DNA from: Bacteroidales bacterium UBA1745
GTDB taxonomy: Bacteria > Bacteroidota > Bacteroidia > Bacteroidales > UBA932
Length of the DNA: 31,711 nt
Reading direction: 5' to 3'
Assembly: GCA_002314885.1 (NCBI GenBank)
Contig: DCHT01000014.1
Coordinates: 1-31,711 of the forward strand
Shown here piece after piece: positions 1-7,204 of the stretch. Position 1 is the first letter of the stretch. Each line of letters begins with the position of its first letter. The position numbers and the translations under genes were made by a program. Below the pieces are notes generated by a model. It ran no database searches. It was not told the DNA's origin and saw only the letters and a program-made list of their open reading frames with translations.

Positions 1-811
1 CCTTGCCGTGGCAGATGTTGCAGCTTACGTCAACCTCTGCTGAAGGCTCGGTGAACGGGAAGTATGAAGGACGCATACGGATCTGGGTTTCAGGTCCGAA
101 CATTTCGCGGGCGAAGAGGAGGATGGCCTGCTTCATATCGGCGAAGGTCACGTTCTCGTCCACATAGAGACCCTCCACCTGGTGGAAGATGCAGTGTGCG
201 CGGGCTGAGATGGCCTCATTGCGGAATACACGGCCAGGGCAAACGACGCGGATAGGAAGGTCCATAGTCTCCATACAGTGCACCTGGACGCTGGAAGTGT
301 GGGTGCGGAGGAGGATAGGATTCTCCTGCTCGTTGCCGGTCACGAAGAAAGTATCCTGCATCTCGCGTGCAGGGTGCTCAGGAGGGAAGTTGAGGGCCTC
401 GAATACGTGCCAGTCATCCTCAACCTCGGGACCCTCTGCCACGTCATAGCCGAACTTGCGGAAGATCTTCACGATCTCCTCGCGGCAGATGCTCACCGGA
501 TGGCGGGAGCCGAGCGGATAACTGTCACCAGGGGCTGACAGGTCGTTCTGGGATGCAGCGGCCGATGCGGAAGACTCCTGTGCGGAAGCCTTGAGCTCCT
601 CGATCCTTGCGGCTGCGAGAGTCTTGAGCTGGTTCAGTTTCTGGCCGAACTCCCTCTTCTGCTCACGATCCACGTTGCGGAACTCCTCGAAAAGCTTGGT
701 AATCTCACCTTTCTTGCCCAGAAGCCTGACTCTGGCTTCCTCTATTTCCTGTTCCTTCTGCGCCTTGAGGTTCTGTACCTCTGCCAGAAGGGCTTCGATT
801 CTTTCTTTCAT
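1..811 (-). CDS. pheS: Phenylalanine--tRNA ligase alpha subunit (3' end cut by window edge)
   Basis: Catalytic subunit of the alpha2beta2 PheRS, which charges tRNA-Phe in the cytoplasm. The reading frame starts at the ATG at 811-809 and stays open to base 1, giving about 270 residues. The C-terminal part, including class II motif 3, lies outside the window. Visible features: an N-terminal charged coiled-coil arm (residues about 1-75) that binds tRNA; the class II core beginning YPLGSRHPVS; the conserved block RTHTSSVQVHCM; and motif 2 with FRNEAISARAHCIFHQVEG. The last residues seen (EPSAEVDVSCNICHGKG) carry a CxxC element of the kind I recall from Bacteroidota PheS, where a second CxxC should follow. 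The gene lies 30 bp downstream of a small secreted-protein gene on the same strand with no terminator visible between them, so cotranscription is plausible. The family call is certain. Confidence 0.97.
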   Translation of the reverse strand, partial: MKERIEALLAEVQNLKAQKEQEIEEARVRLLGKKGEITKLFEEFRNVDREQKREFGQKLNQLKTLAAARIEELKASAQESSASAAASQNDLSAPGDSYPLGSRHPVSICREEIVKIFRKFGYDVAEGPEVEDDWHVFEALNFPPEHPAREMQDTFFVTGNEQENPILLRTHTSSVQVHCMETMDLPIRVVCPGRVFRNEAISARAHCIFHQVEGLYVDENVTFADMKQAILLFAREMFGPETQIRMRPSYFPFTEPSAEVDVSCNICHGK

Positions 812-841
812 ATACTGTTTGCGATTGGGCGGCAAATATAA

Positions 842-1243
842 CTATTTTTTCTTTGACTCGCGGCGTTTGTCACGCGCCTTCTGTGCCCTGGCGCCACCCT
901 GTTTGAGATAGAGTGCCCACTGGGCGTCGTCGAACACCTTCCTGTAAGCCTTATCGATGGAATCCATCCACTTGTCCTGAACCTCCTGATAGATGTTCAG
1001 ATTCTCAACCTTGGATGCCCTGAGCTTGTCGTACTCGGACCTCATTGCAGCATAGTCGTGCTTGAGGATGGAGTCCACATAGAAAGTCTGCCAAGGTTCC
1101 AGCTCCAGGAGCCTCTCGAGGCGGTCGGCCTCCTGCTCACACCTTTCCTCGAGGGAAGGTTCCTTCTCATTTTCCTGGGCGGAGAGGCTGAAAGAAGCCA
1201 TCGCGAGGCACAGAGTAACGGCAAGTATGTTTATATGCTTCAT
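842..1243 (-). CDS. Small secreted protein of unknown function, highly charged and helical
   Basis: 133 residues. The N-terminus (KHINILAVTLCLAMASFSLSAQ) is a clear Sec signal peptide, with cleavage expected after the SLSA segment, so the mature protein should be periplasmic or surface-exposed. The rest is dominated by Glu, Lys, Arg and aromatics, looks almost wholly helical, and ends in a basic tail (residues about 118-133). Overall it resembles the small helical periplasmic proteins common in Bacteroidota, but I do not recognise a named domain and assign no function. A well-matched promoter lies just upstream (1293-1323, minus strand), giving a leader of about 40 nt. pheS follows 30 bp downstream. 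Whether it affects pheS expression or is only a neighbour cannot be told from sequence. Confidence 0.8.
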   Translation of the reverse strand: MKHINILAVTLCLAMASFSLSAQENEKEPSLEERCEQEADRLERLLELEPWQTFYVDSILKHDYAAMRSEYDKLRASKVENLNIYQEVQDKWMDSIDKAYRKVFDDAQWALYLKQGGARAQKARDKRRESKKK

Positions 1244-1292
1244 ATATTTTTATTATTTTTGTCAGTTGCACGGATATGCGACTTGTCCTGCA

Positions 1293-1323
1293 CAAAATTA
1301 GGTAATTTGAAACAATTCGCAAA
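1293..1323 (-). promoter_or_regulatory. Bacteroidota-type promoter for the small secreted protein (and possibly pheS)
   Basis: Read on the minus strand, TTTG (1323-1320) is followed after 19 bases by TAATTTTG (1300-1293). This matches the TTTG / TAnnTTTG consensus of the Bacteroidota primary sigma factor, at the preferred spacing. Transcription should begin near 1286. The TTTG box ends 1 bp before the start codon of the divergent C69 peptidase gene (1325), so the two genes share a very compact divergent control region. Confidence 0.7.
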
Positions 1324-1324
1324 A

Positions 1325-3022
1325 ATGAGACATAACACCCTGTTCCTCGCCGCAACCGCGGCACTCCTGACAGCCTTCGGCAGCATCAAGGCCGATGCCT
1401 GCTCCAACATCCTCGTGACCAAGGGCGCATCAGCCGACGGCAGCTGTATGATTTCCTACGCAGCCGACTCCCATCAGCTCTTCGGAGAGCTCTATTTCCG
1501 CAAGGCAGCCCGCCACGCAGCCGGTTCCATGCGTCAGGTTTACGACTGGGACTCCAATCGCTATATGGGCGAGATTCCGGAAGTTGCGAGGACCTATCAG
1601 AGAGTGGGCAACCTCAACGAGAAGCAGCTGATCATCGCCGAGACCACTTACGGCGGACGCGAAGACCTCTGGGAAGGTGAAGGCGCCATTATGGATTACG
1701 GCTCCCTCATCTACATCGCACTCGAAAGATGCAGCAGCGCCCGCGAGGCCATCGAGACCATAGTGGAACTTTCCAATACATACGGATATGCCTCTGAGGG
1801 CGAATCCTTCTCCATCGCCGACACCGAAGAAGTCTGGGTTATGGACCTCATCGGAAAGGGCAACTACGGCAAGGGCCTCCTCTGGGTGGCTCGCAGAGTT
1901 CCGGACGGATATATCTGCGCCCACGCCAACCAGGCCCGCATCAGCACCTTCCCTCAGGACGACCCTGAGAACTGCCTCTATGCTCCGGACGTCATTTCAT
2001 TCGCACGCGAAAGGGGCTGGTACGAGGGTGAAGACGCCGACTTCAGCTTCTGCGACACCTACGCTCCGCTCGATTTCGGTGGAATGAGGGGCTGCGAGAG
2101 CCGCGCGTGGTCTGCTTTCAATATGCTCTGCGACGGTCAGTTCACCTTCGTGGACGAGAACGGCGAAGAAATCACCCGTCCCGCAATGGACTATGTGCAG
2201 TATGCGATGGGTTATGACAAGAACGCCCGCTTCCCTCTCTTCGTGAAGCCTTCCCGCAAACTCAGCGTCAAGGACGTGGCCGACGCAATGCGCGACCATT
2301 TCGAGGGAACCCCAATGGATATGACCAAGGACGTGGGAGCCGGCGGAAATGCCTGCCCTTACCGCTGGAGGCCTATGCACTTCAAGGTTGGCGAGAGGGA
2401 ATTCTGCAACGAGAGGGCCATCGCCACCCAGCAGACCGGATTCTGGTTCGTGGGTCAGAGCCGCGGATGGCTCCCAGACCACATCGGAGCAGTGGACTGG
2501 TTCGGCACCGATGACGCCGCAACGTCCTACCTCACCCCTATATATGTATGCACCAAGAAGGTGCCTGAGTGCTTCCGCGAGGGCAACGGTGATATGCTCA
2601 CCTATTCCGACGATGCGGCCTTCTGGATCTGCAACCGTGTGGCCAACGCCTGCTACAAGATGTACAACTATATGGCACCTGTAGTCCGCGCAAAGGCCGA
2701 CAAGTGGGAGAACGACCACATCGCCGCCATTCCTGACGTGGACGCAAAGGCCCGGAAGATGTGCCGCTGCAGGGCCCGCCGCTTCCTCACCAAGTACAGC
2801 GTTCAGAACGCCCAGGAAATCTTCCTCCAGTGGAAGGAACTCGAGAAGTACCTGCTCGTGAAATTCATTGACGGCAACATCAAGGCACAGGCCGAGGACG
2901 GTTCGTTCATCACGAACGGAAACGGCACCAACATCCCTGCCCAGATCGAGCAGCCTGGTTATACCGAAGAATGGAAAGAGGCCGTGGCACACTTCCACGG
3001 CGATGTAATCGAAGTCAGATAA
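1325..3022 (+). CDS. Family C69 (U34) dipeptidase, secreted
   Basis: 565 residues. An N-terminal-nucleophile dipeptidase: family members autoprocess so that a cysteine becomes the N-terminal catalytic residue, and they cut dipeptides. The start at 1325 is chosen because it gives a proper signal peptide (residues 1-25, rich in Leu and Ala). An in-frame extension back to 1058 would run into the divergent gene. Cys26 follows directly in the segment ADACSNILVTKGASADGS, matching the family's conserved start of the mature chain. Other family-like stretches are the ETTYGGREDLW region (residues about 103-115) and GEGAIMDYGSLIYIALER. The protein is probably periplasmic. The next gene begins 15 bp downstream, with an S46 dipeptidyl-peptidase after that, so the operon contributes two steps of peptide breakdown. 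The family is firm; exact substrates are unknown. Confidence 0.93.
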   Translation: MRHNTLFLAATAALLTAFGSIKADACSNILVTKGASADGSCMISYAADSHQLFGELYFRKAARHAAGSMRQVYDWDSNRYMGEIPEVARTYQRVGNLNEKQLIIAETTYGGREDLWEGEGAIMDYGSLIYIALERCSSAREAIETIVELSNTYGYASEGESFSIADTEEVWVMDLIGKGNYGKGLLWVARRVPDGYICAHANQARISTFPQDDPENCLYAPDVISFARERGWYEGEDADFSFCDTYAPLDFGGMRGCESRAWSAFNMLCDGQFTFVDENGEEITRPAMDYVQYAMGYDKNARFPLFVKPSRKLSVKDVADAMRDHFEGTPMDMTKDVGAGGNACPYRWRPMHFKVGEREFCNERAIATQQTGFWFVGQSRGWLPDHIGAVDWFGTDDAATSYLTPIYVCTKKVPECFREGNGDMLTYSDDAAFWICNRVANACYKMYNYMAPVVRAKADKWENDHIAAIPDVDAKARKMCRCRARRFLTKYSVQNAQEIFLQWKELEKYLLVKFIDGNIKAQAEDGSFITNGNGTNIPAQIEQPGYTEEWKEAVAHFHGDVIEVR

Positions 3023-3037
3023 AACAAATCAACAGAT

Positions 3038-5110
3038 ATGGCAAAACGTAATACCGTGGTCAGAAACTGGCCAAAGTACCTCCTCCAGTGGAGTGTGCTG
3101 ATTGCACTTCTCATATTCATCCTGGGACCGGTCATCATCGACAAGATGACTCCTGCCGACCCGGAGAAATTCTGTCCCGTGGGAGGCCTCCAGGCTCTCG
3201 CCACTTATCTTTTCAGAGGCTCGCTGCCTTGCTCTATGAGCTCCGTGCAGATCGTGATGGGACTCGCCCTCGCGGCCGCCGTCATCCTCTTCAGCAAGCT
3301 CTTCTGCGCATTCATCTGCCCAGTGGGTACCATTGAGGACCTGCTTACCAGGCTTCGCAAGGCACTCCACCTCAGAGCCTTCAAGATGCGCAACGGCAGC
3401 ATCGCCGACAGCGTGCTCAGGATCTTCAAGTACATCCTGCTCTTCGTGATCTTCTACTTCACGATGACTTCCAGCGAGCTCTTCTGCAAGCATCTCGACC
3501 CATATTATGCAGTTGCAACCGGCTTCAAGGGCGAAATCACCCTCTGGATGAGCATCACGACCGTGACCCTCGCAATCCTCGGCGGCCTTATGATCGACCG
3601 CTTCTGGTGCCGCTACCTCTGTCCGCTCGGAGCAATCTCCAACACCCTCAAGTTCTGGATCTGGGTACTCGTGCTCTTCGCAGTATATTATGTATTCTCC
3701 ATCATCAACGTGAACGTGCCGCTCTGGCTCGTCATCGGACTCTTCTGCCTCCTTGGCTACCTGCTCGAAATCATCGTTCGCAGGCCTAAGTTCCAGGCCG
3801 TCCATATGATGAAGGACGACAGCCGCTGCAACCACTGCGGCCTCTGCGAGAAGAACTGTCCTTACCACATCGCAATCAACACAATGGAAGGCAAGGTCAA
3901 CCACGTCGACTGCACCCTCTGCGGAGAGTGCGCCGCCGTATGTTCTACCGACGCCCTCCACGTAGGTGTCACCCGCAAGGGAAGAAACCGCTGGTGGAAG
4001 ATGCTCATCGCTCCTGTCCTCGCCGTCGTATTCACTATCGTAGGCATCATCGTAGGCGGCAAGTTCGAGATCCCTACCATCAACGAGACCTGGGGCATCG
4101 AGGAGTACAACGCCGACAGCGTGCTGGTACAGGTAGTGGACCCTTCCACCCTCGAGGTGCTCGAGATCGAGAATCTGACCTCCGTTCACTGCTATGGCAG
4201 CTCCCGCGCATTTATGGCCCGTCTCCAGAAGATCAAAGGCACCCACGGAGTCAAGACTTTCGTGAAGTCCCACCGCGTGGAGATCACCTACAATCCAAAG
4301 GTCATCACTGCCGCAAAACTCACCGAGGAGATCTATGTTCCTTCACATTGCAGGATCGAATCCCCGGACTATCTCGAAGTGCCTCAGGTGAAGGTCATCA
4401 CCATCCGCACCGAGAATATGTTCAACACCTCCGACCTCAACAACCTCGCAAACCAGTTCCGCTTCACCTACACCGACAAGAAGGTCTACGGCATCGATTC
4501 CGAGTACGACTGCCCTCTCATCGTCCATCTCTATGTGGACCCTGAGACCGTCCTGAGCGAAGAGGAGCTCCGCGCCATCGTGGAGAAGAAGACCGTGGAC
4601 ATCACCAACAAGGAAGGCGTGATCCTCAGGCAGATTCCTGTGGACTTCAAGTTCGTGCGCCTCGAGGATGGCAACGGCTCTATGCCTACCACCGAATATC
4701 TCGAGATGATGTTCGACAAGTTCGAGACCGGTTCCTTCAACGGCCGCTACACCGACGCCAACGACTCCACCTTCGTACAGAGGAGGAGCGAATACTACGC
4801 AGACAAGGCCTGGTACGTGTATGAAATCGTACACGAGGGCTATGAGAAGCCTATCTACAAGCGCAGCTGGCCTTTCCTCAGCAACTGGCTCTCCAGCGAG
4901 GAAGGCGTGATCAGTATGCAGGTTGCCCTCAACAAGGACTACAAGCCTGCCATCCAGATCGTCTTCACTGCCCCTATGACCGAAGAGAAGATCTGGGAGA
5001 TGATCACTTCCCCTATCTGGAAGATCACCTACGCCGTTGACGACGTACGCGAAGAAAACGCAAGGCTCACTTTCGAGGAGCCGGGCGTCGTATATCCTTA
5101 TAATAAATAG
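3038..5110 (+). CDS. Polyferredoxin-type membrane protein (NapH/NosR-like) with a long C-terminal region
   Basis: 690 residues. The N-terminal 350 residues form a NapH/NosR-like integral membrane electron carrier with about six membrane segments. Its hallmark motifs are FCAFICPVG (Cys90, Cys94) and WCRYLCPLG (Cys191, Cys195), followed by two [4Fe-4S] ferredoxin motifs: CNHCGLCEKNC (Cys264, 267, 270, 274) and CTLCGECAAVC (Cys292, 295, 298, 302). A further membrane helix (about residues 320-342) should place the remaining 345 residues on the opposite side from the ferredoxin sites, presumably the periplasm. That tail shows no cysteine cluster. Residues about 360-445 and 450-540 look like ferredoxin-fold (HMA-like) units, the first with GSSRAF where a metal chaperone would have CxxC. 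Electron donor and acceptor are unknown. It sits between two exopeptidase genes (15 bp and 3 bp gaps). Confidence 0.88.
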   Translation: MAKRNTVVRNWPKYLLQWSVLIALLIFILGPVIIDKMTPADPEKFCPVGGLQALATYLFRGSLPCSMSSVQIVMGLALAAAVILFSKLFCAFICPVGTIEDLLTRLRKALHLRAFKMRNGSIADSVLRIFKYILLFVIFYFTMTSSELFCKHLDPYYAVATGFKGEITLWMSITTVTLAILGGLMIDRFWCRYLCPLGAISNTLKFWIWVLVLFAVYYVFSIINVNVPLWLVIGLFCLLGYLLEIIVRRPKFQAVHMMKDDSRCNHCGLCEKNCPYHIAINTMEGKVNHVDCTLCGECAAVCSTDALHVGVTRKGRNRWWKMLIAPVLAVVFTIVGIIVGGKFEIPTINETWGIEEYNADSVLVQVVDPSTLEVLEIENLTSVHCYGSSRAFMARLQKIKGTHGVKTFVKSHRVEITYNPKVITAAKLTEEIYVPSHCRIESPDYLEVPQVKVITIRTENMFNTSDLNNLANQFRFTYTDKKVYGIDSEYDCPLIVHLYVDPETVLSEEELRAIVEKKTVDITNKEGVILRQIPVDFKFVRLEDGNGSMPTTEYLEMMFDKFETGSFNGRYTDANDSTFVQRRSEYYADKAWYVYEIVHEGYEKPIYKRSWPFLSNWLSSEEGVISMQVALNKDYKPAIQIVFTAPMTEEKIWEMITSPIWKITYAVDDVREENARLTFEEPGVVYPYNK

Positions 5111-5113
5111 TAA

Positions 5114-7204
5114 ATGAGAAAGATACTTGTATTCGCGGCCACGGCAGCCCTGGGACTCGGCCTGAGCCTCAGGGCGTCAGCCGACGAAGGTATGTGGATG
5201 GTCCAGGCGCTCAACCGTGCCATAGAGGCCAATATGCAGGCCAAGGGCTGCAAGCTGTCGGCAGGGGAAATCTACAACAGCGACGCTCAGGGTTCGTCCC
5301 TATGCGATGCCATCGTATCCCTTGACTTTATGTGCACCGGCAGCATCGTCTCCGACGAAGGCCTCGTGATCACGAACCACCACTGCGCATATTCGGACGT
5401 CTTTGAACTGTCCACGGATGAGCACAACTATCTCGAAGACGGCTACTGGGCCGCATTCCGCAAGGACGAGATCAACATCCCGGGCAAGCGTATGCTCTTC
5501 CTGCGCAAAGTCATTGACGTGACCGAGGAGACGCAGAAGATGGCCGAGACCCTCGGTACTGCAGGCAAGCCTATGGGTATGCGCAAGCTCTCCGCAGTAA
5601 TGGAGAAGAAGTATGAGGAGGAAGGCCTCGAATGCTCCCTCGAATCTATGTGGGCAGGCAGCAAATACTATATCTGCTACTATGAGGTCTATTCGGACGT
5701 GCGCCTCGTGGCGGCCCCTCCGGTAAGCATAGCTGCCTTCGGTGGCGACATCGACAACTGGGACTGGCCGCAGCATAAGTGCGACTTCGCGATGTACCGC
5801 ATCTATACCGCGCCGGACGGCAAGCCGGCCGATTATTCAGAGAACAATGTGCCTCTGAAGCCACGCCGAAAACTGGGCATTTCCCTCGAGGGATACAAGC
5901 CCGGCGACTTCAATATGGTCATCGGATTCCCCGGCATCACCCATCGCTACAACTCATCCTCGAAGGTAAGGTTCGAGCAGGATGTGACCCTGCCTGTTTC
6001 CAACAAGGTACGCGGGGAGAATATGGCGATAATGAACAAGTGGATGAACGCTGACCCATCCGTGCGCCTTATGTACTCCGACCGCTATTTCGGCCTGAGC
6101 AACGTCCAGGAACTGGATGAGGGCACCGTGACCTGCTACAAGCGCTTCGACGTGGTCGGCGAGAAGCAGGATATCGAAAAGGAACTGCAGGAGTGGATAC
6201 TGGCAGACGAAGGACGCAAAGCCCAGTGGGGCAATCTCCTCGACGAACTCGAAAAGACCTATTCCGCCATCGAGGAAGTCAAGCGCAACGAAATGTGGTT
6301 CCGCGAGTGCATCGTGCGCTCAAGCGCGATATTCGGAGTAGCCCTGCGCCTCAACGTGGGCCAGAAGAGGTCGATAGAAACCCTCCCTAATATATATAAT
6401 GGTATGGACCTCAGAGTTGAGAGGGACATCTTCCGCAACGCCATCGAGGAATACTACAGCAATGTTTCGGACGCCTATCTGGGAGCCTTTCAGAAGAGCA
6501 TCAAGACCCAGTACGGCGAGGACTATGACGCCATCTGCGCTGCAGTCTGGGATGCCAGCCTGCTCAGCGACACGGCCAATCTCGCCGGCATCATAGACGG
6601 CAGCAAGGATTATAAGAAAGACCCTCTCGTGCTCTTTATGAATGACGTCAAGGTCAATCTGTACCACGAACTGGAGGCCGCTGCAAGCGAGAAATCCACC
6701 TCTGCACTGAACCGCGAATACACCCACGCCCTCTATCAGATGAGGGAGGACAAGGGCATCGCACAGTATGCGGACGCCAACTCCACTATGCGCCTGACCT
6801 ACGGCACCGTGGGCGAGCTTTCTCCTCGCGACGCCGTCATCAGTTCCTGGAAATCAAGCACCAAGGGCATACTCGAGAAGTACAAGCCGGATCAGTACGA
6901 GTACCAGCTCAAGCCGGAATGGAAGGAAAGCCTCGAGAACAACCGCTTCTGCAAGAAATTCAATTGGAACGGAGAAGTCGACTTCATCAATGACTGCGAC
7001 ATCACCGGCGGCAACTCCGGCAGCCCGGTAATGGACGCCCAGGGACGCCTCATAGGCCTGGCTTTCGATGGAAATACAGAATCCCTGGCTGGGGATTCCT
7101 CCTTCACCAGGGATTACAACAAATGTATCTGCGCAGATATCAGGTACGTCCTGTTCTGCCTCGACAATTACTGCCCACGCATCATCACTGAGCTAGGTTT
7201 GTAA
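5114..7204 (+). CDS. S46 family dipeptidyl-peptidase, DPP7-like
   Basis: 696 residues, normal for the family. S46 enzymes are periplasmic, chymotrypsin-fold serine peptidases that remove dipeptides from peptide N-termini and feed amino acids to asaccharolytic or protein-using Bacteroidota. Residues 1-23 are a signal peptide, followed by the typical mature start DEGMW. The triad regions are intact: His in ITNHHC (His89/His90), the Asp region in GGDIDNWDWPQHKCDF, and nucleophile Ser635 in TGGNSGSPVMD. The residue 18 positions after the nucleophile is Gly653 (LAFDGN). In characterised S46 enzymes Gly there goes with DPP7-type preference for hydrophobic P1, and Arg with DPP11-type acidic preference. 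It follows the polyferredoxin gene by 3 bp. Its last 20 bp overlap the 3' end of the convergent clpB gene. Confidence 0.95.
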   Translation: MRKILVFAATAALGLGLSLRASADEGMWMVQALNRAIEANMQAKGCKLSAGEIYNSDAQGSSLCDAIVSLDFMCTGSIVSDEGLVITNHHCAYSDVFELSTDEHNYLEDGYWAAFRKDEINIPGKRMLFLRKVIDVTEETQKMAETLGTAGKPMGMRKLSAVMEKKYEEEGLECSLESMWAGSKYYICYYEVYSDVRLVAAPPVSIAAFGGDIDNWDWPQHKCDFAMYRIYTAPDGKPADYSENNVPLKPRRKLGISLEGYKPGDFNMVIGFPGITHRYNSSSKVRFEQDVTLPVSNKVRGENMAIMNKWMNADPSVRLMYSDRYFGLSNVQELDEGTVTCYKRFDVVGEKQDIEKELQEWILADEGRKAQWGNLLDELEKTYSAIEEVKRNEMWFRECIVRSSAIFGVALRLNVGQKRSIETLPNIYNGMDLRVERDIFRNAIEEYYSNVSDAYLGAFQKSIKTQYGEDYDAICAAVWDASLLSDTANLAGIIDGSKDYKKDPLVLFMNDVKVNLYHELEAAASEKSTSALNREYTHALYQMREDKGIAQYADANSTMRLTYGTVGELSPRDAVISSWKSSTKGILEKYKPDQYEYQLKPEWKESLENNRFCKKFNWNGEVDFINDCDITGGNSGSPVMDAQGRLIGLAFDGNTESLAGDSSFTRDYNKCICADIRYVLFCLDNYCPRIITELGL

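Noticed and set aside
1058..1324. In-frame 89-residue N-terminal extension of the C69 peptidase
   Set aside because: It overlaps the divergent gene, its promoter and leader, and would bury the signal peptide.
1997..2998. Minus-strand open frame antisense to the C69 peptidase gene
   Set aside because: Same reverse-reading artefact; no signal, motif or promoter, and the plus strand encodes a recognised family.
3029..4273. Long minus-strand open frame antisense to the polyferredoxin gene
   Set aside because: Its product is rich in Glu, Asp, His and Val without any domain, as expected when C-ending codons are read from the other strand. The plus-strand frame carries clear Fe-S motifs.
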